This document shows positions 9,301 to 16,964 of a stretch of DNA of 40,170 bases, piece by piece. Source of the stretch: Acidimicrobiaceae bacterium (lineage in GTDB: Bacteria > Actinomycetota > Acidimicrobiia > Acidimicrobiales > RAAP-2); assembly GCA_003160635.1 (NCBI GenBank), contig PMLV01000328.1, positions 9,276 through 49,445 on the forward strand, read 5' to 3'. Every line of letters starts with the position of its first letter. Within the stretch, counting starts at the first letter, position 1. The translations under genes and the position numbers were made by a program. Below the pieces are notes generated by a model that was not told the DNA's origin, did no database searches, and saw nothing but the letters and a program-made list of their open reading frames with translations.

Positions 9301-10486
9301 TGGAGGCCTTGGCCGCTTTTTCGTCGTGGTGTTGCTGGATGGCGGACAGGACGGCGTTTCCCGCCGCGCCGATGAACTCGGGGCGGTTCTCGGCCGCCCA
9401 GTCGCGGCTGGCGGTGAGGGTGCGGGATGCATCCTGGAATTGCGGCGCCACGTAGCGGGCGAAGAGCTCGTAGGAGCGACGGGTGGCTGCCGTGTCCGCC
9501 CACTCGTGCCCCATGAGGAGGAAGGTGCCGAACCCGCCGGACTGGGCGCGCAGGCGGTCGATCTGGGCGATGGCGTCGTCGACCGTGCCGATGACGGCGA
9601 AGCCCGAGCCGATGAGGGCGTCGACCAGCGTGTCGAAGTCGGCGGTATTGGGCGCCAGCGGCAACGCCGCCACCCGCTGGAAGTAGTCGACCCATTGCTC
9701 GAGGCCGAAGGCCACGTCGGCCACGGCCTGCTCCTTGGTCTCGGCGATGTGCACGGGGCCGACCAGGCGCCACTTCGCCCGGTCGACGGTGGTGCCGAAC
9801 TCGGCGGCCCGTTCTTCCATGACGTCCCAGTGCCCACCGAGGATGTCGAATCCCCCGGCGGCCGAGGTGGCCCCGATCGAGAGCAGGCTGCAGCCGAACT
9901 TGCCCGCCGCCCGCGGCCCGGCGGGAGAGACCTGGGCGGCCACCGCCACCTCGGGGTACGGGCGCTGGAAGGGCCGCATCTGCAGGCGCGCGCCGACCAG
10001 CCTGAACCAGTCCGTCTCCATGGTGACGGGCTCTTTGCCCTCGAGGAGCAACAAGATCGCCCCGAGGGACTCCTCCATCATGTCGCGCTGCTTCGCCGGG
10101 TCGATGCCCATCATGAAGGCGTCCGACGGCAGCGCGCCGGGGCCCACCCCGATCATGAGACGCCCCCGGGTCAGGTGGTCCAACAGCACCAGGCGGTCGG
10201 CCAGCATGAACGGGTGGTGGTACGGCAGCGACGACACTCCGGTGCCGAGGCGGATGTGCCTGGTGCGCTGTGCCGCGGCGGCGATGAAGACCTCGGGGGA
10301 GGCGATGATCTCGTAGCCGGCTGAATGGTGCTCGCCGATCCAGGCCTCGTTGAATCCGAGCTGGTCGAGGTGTTCGATCAGCTGCAGGTCGCGCTCGAGC
10401 GCGAGCGTCGGGCTCTGGCCCACGGGATGGAACGGGGCCAGGAAAATGCCGAAATTCAGGTGATCACCGGCATCGATGGTCGTCAT
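9293..10486 (-). CDS. LLM-class flavin-dependent monooxygenase, LimB-like
   Basis: The 397-residue product is a bacterial-luciferase-like (TIM-barrel) oxidoreductase. Its opening NFGIFLAPFHPVGQSP, the LQLIEHLDQLGFNEAWIGEHHS strand-helix and LGTGVSSLPYHHPFMLADR match the subgroup containing limonene monooxygenase and alkanal monooxygenase-like enzymes. These use reduced FMN (some relatives use F420) and oxygen. Length fits LimB (about 390) better than F420 reductases (about 300-340). The neighbours are an epoxide hydrolase 3' of it and an alcohol dehydrogenase 48 bp 5' of it, which together suggest alkene epoxidation, hydrolysis and diol oxidation. The substrate cannot be read from sequence. 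No flavin reductase is seen nearby. Confidence 0.88.
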   Translation of the reverse strand: MTTIDAGDHLNFGIFLAPFHPVGQSPTLALERDLQLIEHLDQLGFNEAWIGEHHSAGYEIIASPEVFIAAAAQRTRHIRLGTGVSSLPYHHPFMLADRLVLLDHLTRGRLMIGVGPGALPSDAFMMGIDPAKQRDMMEESLGAILLLLEGKEPVTMETDWFRLVGARLQMRPFQRPYPEVAVAAQVSPAGPRAAGKFGCSLLSIGATSAAGGFDILGGHWDVMEERAAEFGTTVDRAKWRLVGPVHIAETKEQAVADVAFGLEQWVDYFQRVAALPLAPNTADFDTLVDALIGSGFAVIGTVDDAIAQIDRLRAQSGGFGTFLLMGHEWADTAATRRSYELFARYVAPQFQDASRTLTASRDWAAENRPEFIGAAGNAVLSAIQQHHDEKAAKASNA

Positions 10487-10534
10487 GGTTGGTGTGGTCC
10501 TCTCGGTGGAGATGGGTCGGGTGGCGGCCGGTGC

Positions 10535-11632
10535 TTACGGATGCACCAGAATCTTGCCGTGCTCGCCCGGCGTGCGCAGGGTCTCGAACGCGCCGGGCGT
10601 GCCGGCCAGATCGACCGATGAGGTGACGAGGAGGTCGGCTCCGGGGATGCCGCCCCCGAGACGTCCCAGCGTGGCCGCGAACTCGGCCGGCCCGTAGCCG
10701 AACGAGAAGCGGAATTCGATCTCCTTGACCACCGCCATGAAGGGTTCGATGGTGTCGCTGTGCATGCACACGCCGACGACCACGATGCGGCTGCGCGGTG
10801 GGGCGTCGGCGATGAGCGACTGCAACATGCCGGGCACGCCGACCGCTTCGAAGATGACCGGGTCGGTGATCTCCTGGCCGAACATCTCAGCGCCGGCCCG
10901 CTCCATCACGGTCCGGGCCACGCCGAAGGAGGCCCAACGGTCGTGGGGCGAGGAGGCGGCCGGATCGATGACCTCGTCGGCCCCGAAGGCCTCGGCCAGA
11001 CGCCGGCGGGTGGGCGAGAAGTCGGCGGCCAGCACGGGACCGTGGCCCCGACCTTTCAAGGCGGCGATGACCGCCAGCCCGACCGGTCCGCAGCCGACGA
11101 CAAGGCAGGGCTGCCCGGGCACCAGCCCCGAGAGGCCCACGGCGTGCTCGCCCACGGCCAAGGGCTCGGTCAGGGCCGCCATGTCGGTGCTGAGCGACTC
11201 GGGCACCGGGAGCAGCAGCATCTCCTGGAGTGCCATGTACTCGGCCAAGGCGCCGGGGAAGACGTTCGAATACCCGATCTGCTCGACGCCCCCGCCCCCG
11301 CCCCCGCCCCCGCCCCCGCCCCCGCCCCCGACGATGATCGGCACCGAGCAGACGCGGGTGCCCACGGGCAGGGTGCGCGAGGTGTCGGGACCGTGATCGA
11401 CGATTTCGGCGCAGAACTCGTGCCCGAAGACGCAGTCGTGGGCCGGGTCGAGCGCGGGCACGCCAACCGCATCGATCAAGCCGGTGAAGTGGGTGAAGTC
11501 GGCCAGGGCATGGAGGTCCGACCCGCAGATGCCGGCGGCCAGGGAGCGGGCCACCACGTGGCCGGAGCCCGGTGTCACGTCGTCCACCTCGCCCACCACG
11601 AGCCGGCCGCCCCTGGTGACTGCAGCCCGCAT
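10535..11632 (-). CDS. Zinc-dependent alcohol dehydrogenase (MDR family) with polyglycine insert
   Basis: Medium-chain NAD(P)-dependent dehydrogenase of 365 residues. The GroES-like domain carries the catalytic-zinc signatures GICGSDLH (Cys36) and GHEF (His71-Glu72); the Rossmann domain has CLVVGCGPVGLAVIAALKG. The usual four-Cys structural zinc lobe is missing. At residues 102-115 there is an uninterrupted run of 14 glycines encoded by a 6-bp tandem repeat, in the loop where family members normally have a short variable stretch. Start ATG at 11632 gives MRAAVTRGGR, the normal family N-terminus; the longer open frame upstream is not family-like. It is first gene of the minus-strand operon, divergent from the 11824 gene with 191 bp between. 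Confidence 0.92.
   Translation of the reverse strand: MRAAVTRGGRLVVGEVDDVTPGSGHVVARSLAAGICGSDLHALADFTHFTGLIDAVGVPALDPAHDCVFGHEFCAEIVDHGPDTSRTLPVGTRVCSVPIIVGGGGGGGGGGGGGGVEQIGYSNVFPGALAEYMALQEMLLLPVPESLSTDMAALTEPLAVGEHAVGLSGLVPGQPCLVVGCGPVGLAVIAALKGRGHGPVLAADFSPTRRRLAEAFGADEVIDPAASSPHDRWASFGVARTVMERAGAEMFGQEITDPVIFEAVGVPGMLQSLIADAPPRSRIVVVGVCMHSDTIEPFMAVVKEIEFRFSFGYGPAEFAATLGRLGGGIPGADLLVTSSVDLAGTPGAFETLRTPGEHGKILVHP
11288..11330. repeat. Hexanucleotide microsatellite, seven CCCCCG units
   Basis: Seven perfect tandem copies of CCCCCG (11289-11330, preceded by a G) lie inside the alcohol dehydrogenase gene. Read on the minus strand each unit encodes Gly-Gly, giving the 14-residue glycine run. 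Because the unit is 6 bp, copy-number change would lengthen or shorten the glycine loop without shifting frame. Confidence 0.97.
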
Positions 11633-11823
11633 CTCGCCCCCTGTTCGGGTAGATCGACCGCCACCCGGATCGTCGCTACGTTTGCCCCGGTGAGTTTCAC
11701 ACAAGATGCCGACGCCTGTCCCCGGCCCCGTGCCGCCTCCCGGCGGGCCGGACCCGACGCGGGCGTGGCCGCCCACCCCGGCGGCGGGTTGGACGCCGCG
11801 GCCCCAAGGGCGATGGTGTAGCG

Positions 11824-12864
11824 ATGCCCATCCTCGAAGCCCGGCACGAACTGGCGCATCCCGTCGAGCAGGACACGGCGTGGAGCGAGTCGTACTACTT
11901 CAACGCCTATGACCCGGCCACCGACTCGGGCTTCTTCACCCGCGTCGGGATCCGCCCCAATGAGGGGACGATGGATGTCGCCGTGTCGGTCTGGCTGCCC
12001 GACGGGCGGGTGGCCGAGTACCGCTCCGTCAAGGAGCAGCACGAGATGGTCGACTCGGTGCTCGACCTCGGCGGCGTCCGCTACGAGATGCTGGCCGCCC
12101 TCGGTTCGTGGCGGCTGACCATGGACGCCGATGCGCCGGCGCGGCCCTGCACGAACGGAGCACGCCCGGCGGACGACGGCCCGGGGCCACCGCCGGCAGA
12201 GTCGGTGCGCGTCGCCTTCGACGTGCGCTTCGACGCGGTGACGCCCGCCATCGGCACCGATGGTCAGCGGGGAGCGGACGGTCACGCCGGGAGGCCGGCG
12301 TCGGCCCAGGCCGTGGCGGCGGCGGGGACGGTGGGCAAGGGCCACTTCGAACAGGCCGGCCGGTGGACCGGGTGGCTCACGGTCGACGGTGCGCGCCTGG
12401 CGTGGCAAGGGGCACATGGCAACCGGGACAAGTCGTGGGGCCCGCGCCGCTGGGGCGGGCCGAAGATGTGGCGGTGGTTCAGCATCAACGTGGGCGACGA
12501 CATGCACTTCGGGGGGATCCGCCTCGGCACCGAGGCCGGTGACCTTCACCGAGGGTGGGTGTGGGACGGCGATGCGGCCACCAGCGTCGCCGAGTGGCGA
12601 CTGCGCACGGAATTGGCCGACGACGGGCTGACCCACAAGGTCGTGCACCTGGCGGTGCTCGACAAGAGTGGGCGGACCTATGACCTCCGGGGTGACGTGC
12701 TGCGTGTCGCCGGCACCCGCCAGGTGAGCGGGACCGTGGTCAACGAGGGATTGGCGCGCTGGACGTACCACGACCCGGACGGAACCACCCGCACCGGCTA
12801 TGGCATCTCCGAGTACCTGCATCAAACTGACGGCAGCGGGAGGCCTGTCGTCCCCGTCGAGTAG
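11824..12864 (+). CDS. DUF7064-like protein of unknown function
   Basis: The 346-residue protein has no signal peptide or membrane segment and is rich in Trp and aromatic beta-strand motifs (WSESYYFNAYDP, TRVGIRPNEGTMDVAVSVWLPDG, GARLAWQGAHGNRDKSWGPR, MWRWFSINVGDDMHFGGIRL). This resembles actinobacterial proteins annotated as DUF7064/DUF7065, with a lipocalin-like or AttH/carotenoid-hydratase type fold; that identification is from memory and not verified. A low-complexity Pro/Gly linker at about residues 105-150 may separate two beta domains. The gene is followed after 3 bp by the APH-like gene, and such pairs are frequent, so the two products probably act on the same, perhaps lipid or steroid-like, compound. 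No reaction should be assigned. Confidence 0.8.
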   Translation: MPILEARHELAHPVEQDTAWSESYYFNAYDPATDSGFFTRVGIRPNEGTMDVAVSVWLPDGRVAEYRSVKEQHEMVDSVLDLGGVRYEMLAALGSWRLTMDADAPARPCTNGARPADDGPGPPPAESVRVAFDVRFDAVTPAIGTDGQRGADGHAGRPASAQAVAAAGTVGKGHFEQAGRWTGWLTVDGARLAWQGAHGNRDKSWGPRRWGGPKMWRWFSINVGDDMHFGGIRLGTEAGDLHRGWVWDGDAATSVAEWRLRTELADDGLTHKVVHLAVLDKSGRTYDLRGDVLRVAGTRQVSGTVVNEGLARWTYHDPDGTTRTGYGISEYLHQTDGSGRPVVPVE

Positions 12865-12867
12865 CGG

Positions 12868-14271
12868 ATGACGCCGTCCGCCAGCTCCGTGGGCCCCCCG
12901 ACCGAAGAGGTGGCTGGCGCGCTCGGGCGCGCGCTCGGCGGCGAGGTCCGCCATCTGCGCCAGGTCTCCGGCGGGGCCTCCCGCGTGACGAGCGCCTTCG
13001 ATCTCATCGATCCCGACGGCACGTGCCACGCGCGCATCATCCAGCAAGACCGCGGCAAGGGCATCGCGGGTCCGGGCCGGGTGCGCGGGGAGGTTGCCCT
13101 GCTCCGGGCCGCCGGTGCGGCGGGCGTTCCGGTGCCCCGCGTGCTGGCCCACGGCGACGATGAGGCGGACGGGCTGGGCTGCGGTTGGCTGGTGGTCGAG
13201 CGCCTCGAGGGTGAGACCATCCCGCGCAAGATCCTGCGCGACCCTGAGTGGGCGGCGGCCCGCGCCGCCCTCACGGCCCAGTGCGGCCGCGCGTTGGCGG
13301 CGATCCATGCGCTCGGCCCCGAGGTCATGGAGGGACTGGCGGACCACGACCCGCTCGACGACCCGTTGTCCTTTCTCGATGCGTTGGGCGAGGTACGTCC
13401 GGCCCTCGAATTCGGTGCCCGGTGGCTCACCGTCAACCGCCCGGCCGGGTCCCGACGGGTGCCGGTGCACGGGGACTTTCGCCTCGGCAACCTCATGATC
13501 GGTCCCGCAGGGCTACGGGGCGTCCTCGATTGGGAGCTGGCACATGTGGGCGACCCGGCAGAGGACCTGGCATGGCTCTGTGCCCCGGCGTGGCGCTTCG
13601 GCGGGACGGGAGAGGTGGGCGGCTTCGGGGATGTGGCCGCGCTGCTGGACGCCTATGTGTCGGCGGGTGGTGAGGCCATCGACCCGGCGCGTCTTCGTTG
13701 GTGGTCGGTCTACGCCACGGTGAAGTGGGCCACCATCTGCGCCATGCAGGCGTCGGCCCACCTCAGCGGGACCACGCGGTCGGTCGAGCTGGCGGCCATC
13801 GGCCGTCGCGTCTGCGAAAGCGAGTGGGACCTGTTCGTTCTCCTGGGGCTGGCGCCCACCCCGCCCTGGCCCACCCCGCCCGAAGAGGCGGCCTGGCCCG
13901 ATCCACCGCCGCCCTTTGGCCGTCCGACCGCCATCGAGCTCGTCGAGGCGGTACGCGAGCACCTCGAGCGCACGGCCGATGACGAGGTCGAGCGTGGGGC
14001 GCGCTTCACGGCCCGCGTCAGTCGCCACGTGCTGTCGATCATCGAGCGTGAGTTGCGGTGGGGAGCGGTCTTCACCGCAACGCACCGCCGCCGTCTCGAG
14101 GCGCTCGGTTTCGACGGCGACCGGTCGTTGGCCGGCGCCATCCGCTCCGGTGCGTGCGATGCGGCGTGGACTGCGGTCGGCCGCGCCCTCGCCGCGTCGG
14201 CGCGCGACCAGTTGGTGGTGGCGAACCCGGGCTATCTACCTTCGGATCACTTGCCGGCCGCCAGCACGTAG
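12868..14271 (+). CDS. APH-fold phosphotransferase-like protein with DUF6285-like C-terminus
   Basis: The 467-residue protein has an aminoglycoside-phosphotransferase/ACAD10-type kinase fold in its first about 330 residues: CGWLVVERLEGETIPRK (hinge-like), HGDFRLGNLMI (catalytic loop with Asp and Asn) and VLDWELAHVGDPAEDLAW (metal-binding Asp). Residues about 350-467 (FGRPTAIELVEAVREHLE, RVSRHVLSIIERELRWG) resemble DUF6285, which is often fused to or next to this kinase type. Family members are linked to acyl or hydroxyacyl-CoA catabolism rather than drug resistance. It is 3 bp after the DUF7064-like gene. Its 3' end overlaps the convergent MFS gene by 25 bp, so transcripts of the two would be complementary there. 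Confidence 0.85.
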   Translation: MTPSASSVGPPTEEVAGALGRALGGEVRHLRQVSGGASRVTSAFDLIDPDGTCHARIIQQDRGKGIAGPGRVRGEVALLRAAGAAGVPVPRVLAHGDDEADGLGCGWLVVERLEGETIPRKILRDPEWAAARAALTAQCGRALAAIHALGPEVMEGLADHDPLDDPLSFLDALGEVRPALEFGARWLTVNRPAGSRRVPVHGDFRLGNLMIGPAGLRGVLDWELAHVGDPAEDLAWLCAPAWRFGGTGEVGGFGDVAALLDAYVSAGGEAIDPARLRWWSVYATVKWATICAMQASAHLSGTTRSVELAAIGRRVCESEWDLFVLLGLAPTPPWPTPPEEAAWPDPPPPFGRPTAIELVEAVREHLERTADDEVERGARFTARVSRHVLSIIERELRWGAVFTATHRRRLEALGFDGDRSLAGAIRSGACDAAWTAVGRALAASARDQLVVANPGYLPSDHLPAAST

Positions 14272-15710
14272 GCCGGCCGTTCTGCCGCGCAGGCCACGAC
14301 GCGCACGTGGCGGACCCGCGCCTTGCGGGGGATCGCCTGCAGGATGAGCCCGGCCGTCAGGCTGCACGCCGCCATGAAGATCCAGGCGTGATGGAACGCG
14401 TGCACCGCGTGGAGACCGGTGGCGGTGCCGAGCACCGCCACCAGGCACGAGACTCCGAGAGCCAGGCCGATCTGCCGGCACATGGCGTAGAGGGCCGTGC
14501 CGGTGGCCGAGCGTTCGGGTGGGAGGGGTGCGGTGGCCGCGCCACCCAGGGCGGGGAGCATGAGGCCCACCCCGATGCCTCCGCCCAGGCTGCCGGGAAG
14601 GTAGGCGGCGGCGTAGTCCGGCGTCACCCCGATCCGGGTGATCCACCAGATGGCGGAGCCGGCGAAGAGCAGGCTGCCGACCGTGCCGACGGCCCGATGG
14701 CTGAAGCGCGCGCCGAGCAACCCTCCGGGGAAGGCGGCCATCGAGGCCACCAGAGGGCCGGGGGCGATCATGAAGCCGGCCCGCAGCACTGACTCGTGCC
14801 AGACCCCCGTGAGGAAGAGGACACCCCCGAGCACCATGGCGCCGAAGCCGGCAAAGAAGACGAGTGAGCTCGCGTCGGCGAGCGCCACGGCCCGGTGGCG
14901 GATGACCGCCGGCTCGATGATCGGGTTGGGGTGCCGGCCCGAGCGGACCACCAGGGCCGTGCTTGCGATGACGGCCAGCCCGAACGCTCCCAGGATCGAC
15001 GCGCTCGTCCAGCCCCAGCTCGATCCCTCGACGATGGCCGCGGCCAGGCTGGCCACCGCGATCGAGAGCAACGCGGCTCCCAAGAGGTCTGCCTTGTGTG
15101 CCACGGGGTCCTTGATCTCCCGCAGGACACGCACGCCGACGACGAGCGCGATCAGGCTGAGGGGCAGGTTCACCAGGAAGACCCAGCGCCAGCTGGCCTG
15201 GACCAGAAGACCTCCGATGGGCGGCCCGAAGGCGGCTGCCGCGCCTCCCACGGCCGACCACAGGCCGATCGCCGCCCCCTTGCGGGCCGGCCCGAAGGCA
15301 GGGAGCAGGAGGCCGAGTGAGGTCGGCAACATGAGCGCACCCCCGCTGGCCTGGAGGATGCGGGCGGCCACGAGGAGCCCGAGCGACGGTGCGACGGCAC
15401 ACAGCGCCGAGGAGGCGGTGAAGATGCCCAGCCCGAGCAGGAAGGCCTTCTTCCGACCGGTCCGGTCGGCCCAACGGCCCGCCGGCACCAGCAAGGAGGC
15501 GAAGACGATGGTGTACGCGCTCAGCACCCACGACATCGAGCGCAGCGACTCCCCGTGGAAGCTGTGCGAGATGCTCGGGAAGGCGATGTTCACGATGAAC
15601 AGGTCGAGCGACGACAGGAACACCCCCGTCAGCACGACCAGCGCCGTCAGGGTGGGCCGTGCCGCCGACCGACTATGGGTATCGCCACGCAATGCAGTCA
15701 GTTGTGTCAT
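14247..15710 (-). CDS. MFS drug exporter, DHA2-like
   Basis: The 487-residue membrane protein is a proton-driven major facilitator exporter. Early helices carry LFIVNIAFPSIS and the loop 2-3 signature GRWADRTGRKKAFLLGLGIF; motif C lies in GPPIGGLLVQASWRWVFLVNLP. About 14 hydrophobic segments fit the DHA2 class (EmrB/QacA type). Start ATG at 15710 gives MTQLTALRGD; an upstream frame to 15764 exists but would run through the operator region. It is divergently arranged with an HxlR regulator gene whose start is 71 bp away, a classic regulator-efflux layout. Substrate is unknown. Confidence 0.9.
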   Translation of the reverse strand: MTQLTALRGDTHSRSAARPTLTALVVLTGVFLSSLDLFIVNIAFPSISHSFHGESLRSMSWVLSAYTIVFASLLVPAGRWADRTGRKKAFLLGLGIFTASSALCAVAPSLGLLVAARILQASGGALMLPTSLGLLLPAFGPARKGAAIGLWSAVGGAAAAFGPPIGGLLVQASWRWVFLVNLPLSLIALVVGVRVLREIKDPVAHKADLLGAALLSIAVASLAAAIVEGSSWGWTSASILGAFGLAVIASTALVVRSGRHPNPIIEPAVIRHRAVALADASSLVFFAGFGAMVLGGVLFLTGVWHESVLRAGFMIAPGPLVASMAAFPGGLLGARFSHRAVGTVGSLLFAGSAIWWITRIGVTPDYAAAYLPGSLGGGIGVGLMLPALGGAATAPLPPERSATGTALYAMCRQIGLALGVSCLVAVLGTATGLHAVHAFHHAWIFMAACSLTAGLILQAIPRKARVRHVRVVACAAERPAYVLAAGK

Positions 15711-15752
15711 ACAACGAAGCCTAGAATGTCGAGTTGCATAATGCAATGCATT
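15701..15752. promoter_or_regulatory. Candidate HxlR operator region between MFS and regulator genes
   Basis: The short gap between two divergent starts contains a perfect 13-bp palindrome, TTGCAT-A-ATGCAA (15734-15746), overlapping a second perfect palindrome AATGCATT (15745-15752). A further inverted repeat GTTGT-N5-ACAAC (15701-15705 and 15711-15715) spans the MFS start. The patch is markedly AT-richer than its surroundings. HxlR/MarR-type winged-helix dimers bind such sites, so autoregulation plus exporter control is likely, by inference from the layout. Confidence 0.6.
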
Positions 15753-15780
15753 GGCCCGAAACATGGGCTATGCTGGATGC

Positions 15781-16284
15781 ATGCTGAACCGGGACTACCC
15801 AACCCAGTACTGCTCCATGGCCTCCACGCTCGAGATCATCGGTGAGCGGTGGACCATACTGATCGTGCGCGACATCTTTTTGGGCATCCGTCGCTTCGAC
15901 GATCTGCAGCGGGATCTCGGAGTGGCCCGCAACATCCTCCAGAGCCGCTTGGAGCGGTTGCTCGAGTACGGGATCGTCGTGAAACGGCCCTACCAGGAGC
16001 GACCGGTGCGCTACGAGTACCGGCTCACCACCAAGGGAGCCGACCTGTGGCCCGTTCTGGTGTCGCTCCTGCACTGGGGCGACACTTACGCCATAGAGGG
16101 TGATCCGCCCATCGTCCTCCAGCACCGCGGGTGCGGGGGCGAGCTCGACGATCGGCGGCGGTGTGTGGCGTGCGGCGCCGACGTGTCGGTCACCGAAGCC
16201 ATCGCCGTGCGCACCGGGGCCCGGCGGCCCGAGGCCGGGACGGATGCCGATCCCTCTGCGGTGGGGGCTGGCATTTCAGCCTGA
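15781..16284 (+). CDS. HxlR-family winged-helix transcriptional regulator
   Basis: A 167-residue regulator with the HxlR N-terminal signature YCSMASTLEIIGERWTILIV, including the conserved redox-candidate Cys (Cys11), then a winged-helix region (FDDLQRDLGVARNILQSRLERL and the wing RPVRYEYRLTTKG). The C-terminal tail is unusual in holding a small Cys cluster (RGCGGELDDRRRCVACG) that could be a rudimentary zinc ribbon. The ATG at 15781 was chosen over the TTG at 15751, which would put the operator palindrome inside the gene. It probably regulates the divergent MFS exporter in response to an electrophile, oxidant or substrate. Confidence 0.9.
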   Translation: MLNRDYPTQYCSMASTLEIIGERWTILIVRDIFLGIRRFDDLQRDLGVARNILQSRLERLLEYGIVVKRPYQERPVRYEYRLTTKGADLWPVLVSLLHWGDTYAIEGDPPIVLQHRGCGGELDDRRRCVACGADVSVTEAIAVRTGARRPEAGTDADPSAVGAGISA

Positions 16285-16336
16285 GCGTTGGCGTGCTCGC
16301 GTGGCGGTCCCGGGAGGAGGTCGGCGTGGACCGCAC

Positions 16337-16365
16337 TTGGCCGTGTGCATAAACATGACTAAACT
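16337..16365 (+). promoter_or_regulatory. Candidate sigma-70-type promoter for cysteine dioxygenase
   Basis: TTGGCC (16337-16342) and TAAACT (16360-16365) are separated by 17 bp, about 50 bp upstream of the cysteine dioxygenase start. The hexamers are in an AT-rich island (16347-16386) that stands out from the GC-rich surroundings. A purine-rich ribosome binding site, GGGAGGG, precedes the ATG. Position and spacing support it; there is no experimental evidence. Confidence 0.4.
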
Positions 16366-16415
16366 CATCGGAAATAAAGATCTAAGGCCGGGCGACCGGT
16401 TCGGGAGGGTCAACG

Positions 16416-16964
16416 ATGACGATCACGCAGGAACGACGGATCCTCCCCGGAGGAGGCGCCCACCGCCACCGGTCGCCCCGGGATGACGCCCGGACGCCGC
16501 CAGGAGTGGGGCCGCTGGCGCTTCTCGACGCCGTGCAGGCCTACGTCACGGAAATGGAGGGTTTGCTGCCGCTGGCCGACCCCACGCTGACCGAGCGCCG
16601 GTACGAGCTCTTGGAGCTCACCGACGAGTTGGAGATCTGGGCCATCCATTGGCCGCAGGGCCGGCGTCTCGAGCTGCACGATCATGGCGGATCGGTCGGG
16701 GCACTGTGGGTGGTGGCGGGCACCCTCGAGGAGCACTACATCCAAGCCGACCGCACGGTGGCCCGCCGGACCCTCACGGCAGGCGGGGGCGCGGCCTTCG
16801 GCCCCACCTACATCCACGATGTGGTGAACGCGGCACCCGCGCCGGCCACCAGCGTGCACGCCTACTCTCCTCCCATGCCGTCCATGACCTTCTATCGCCA
16901 AGAGGTCCGAGGTCTCGTCGTCGATCGGGCCGAGTACCGCTCCGATCCCTCGTGGGCCCCTTGA
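16416..16964 (+). CDS. Cysteine dioxygenase-type cupin
   Basis: Non-haem Fe(II) thiol dioxygenase of 182 residues; family members oxidise cysteine to cysteine sulfinate (or 3-mercaptopropionate to its sulfinate). The three His ligands are visible as His88 and His90 in LELHDHGGSVG and His134 in TYIHDVVN, and SVHAYSPP carries the conserved His/Tyr pair around Tyr150. Length is near the bacterial norm (about 180-200). The N-terminal about 30 residues are basic and poorly conserved-looking. The stop overlaps or nearly overlaps the rhodanese start, a pairing known, including as fusions, in other bacteria, which supports sulfur catabolism. Cysteine versus 3-mercaptopropionate preference cannot be called. 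Confidence 0.88.
   Translation: MTITQERRILPGGGAHRHRSPRDDARTPPGVGPLALLDAVQAYVTEMEGLLPLADPTLTERRYELLELTDELEIWAIHWPQGRRLELHDHGGSVGALWVVAGTLEEHYIQADRTVARRTLTAGGGAAFGPTYIHDVVNAAPAPATSVHAYSPPMPSMTFYRQEVRGLVVDRAEYRSDPSWAP

Noticed and set aside
11288-11330. Repeat as an on/off phase-variation switch
   Set aside because: The 6-bp unit preserves frame, so it could tune length but not switch the gene off.
11706-11912. Small Pro-rich plus-strand frame in the divergent gap
   Set aside because: Low-complexity, overlaps the 11824 gene in another frame and has no ribosome binding site.
11575-13470. 631-codon minus-strand frame over the DUF7064-like and kinase-like genes
   Set aside because: Antisense to two genes with recognisable motifs; no domain seen in it.
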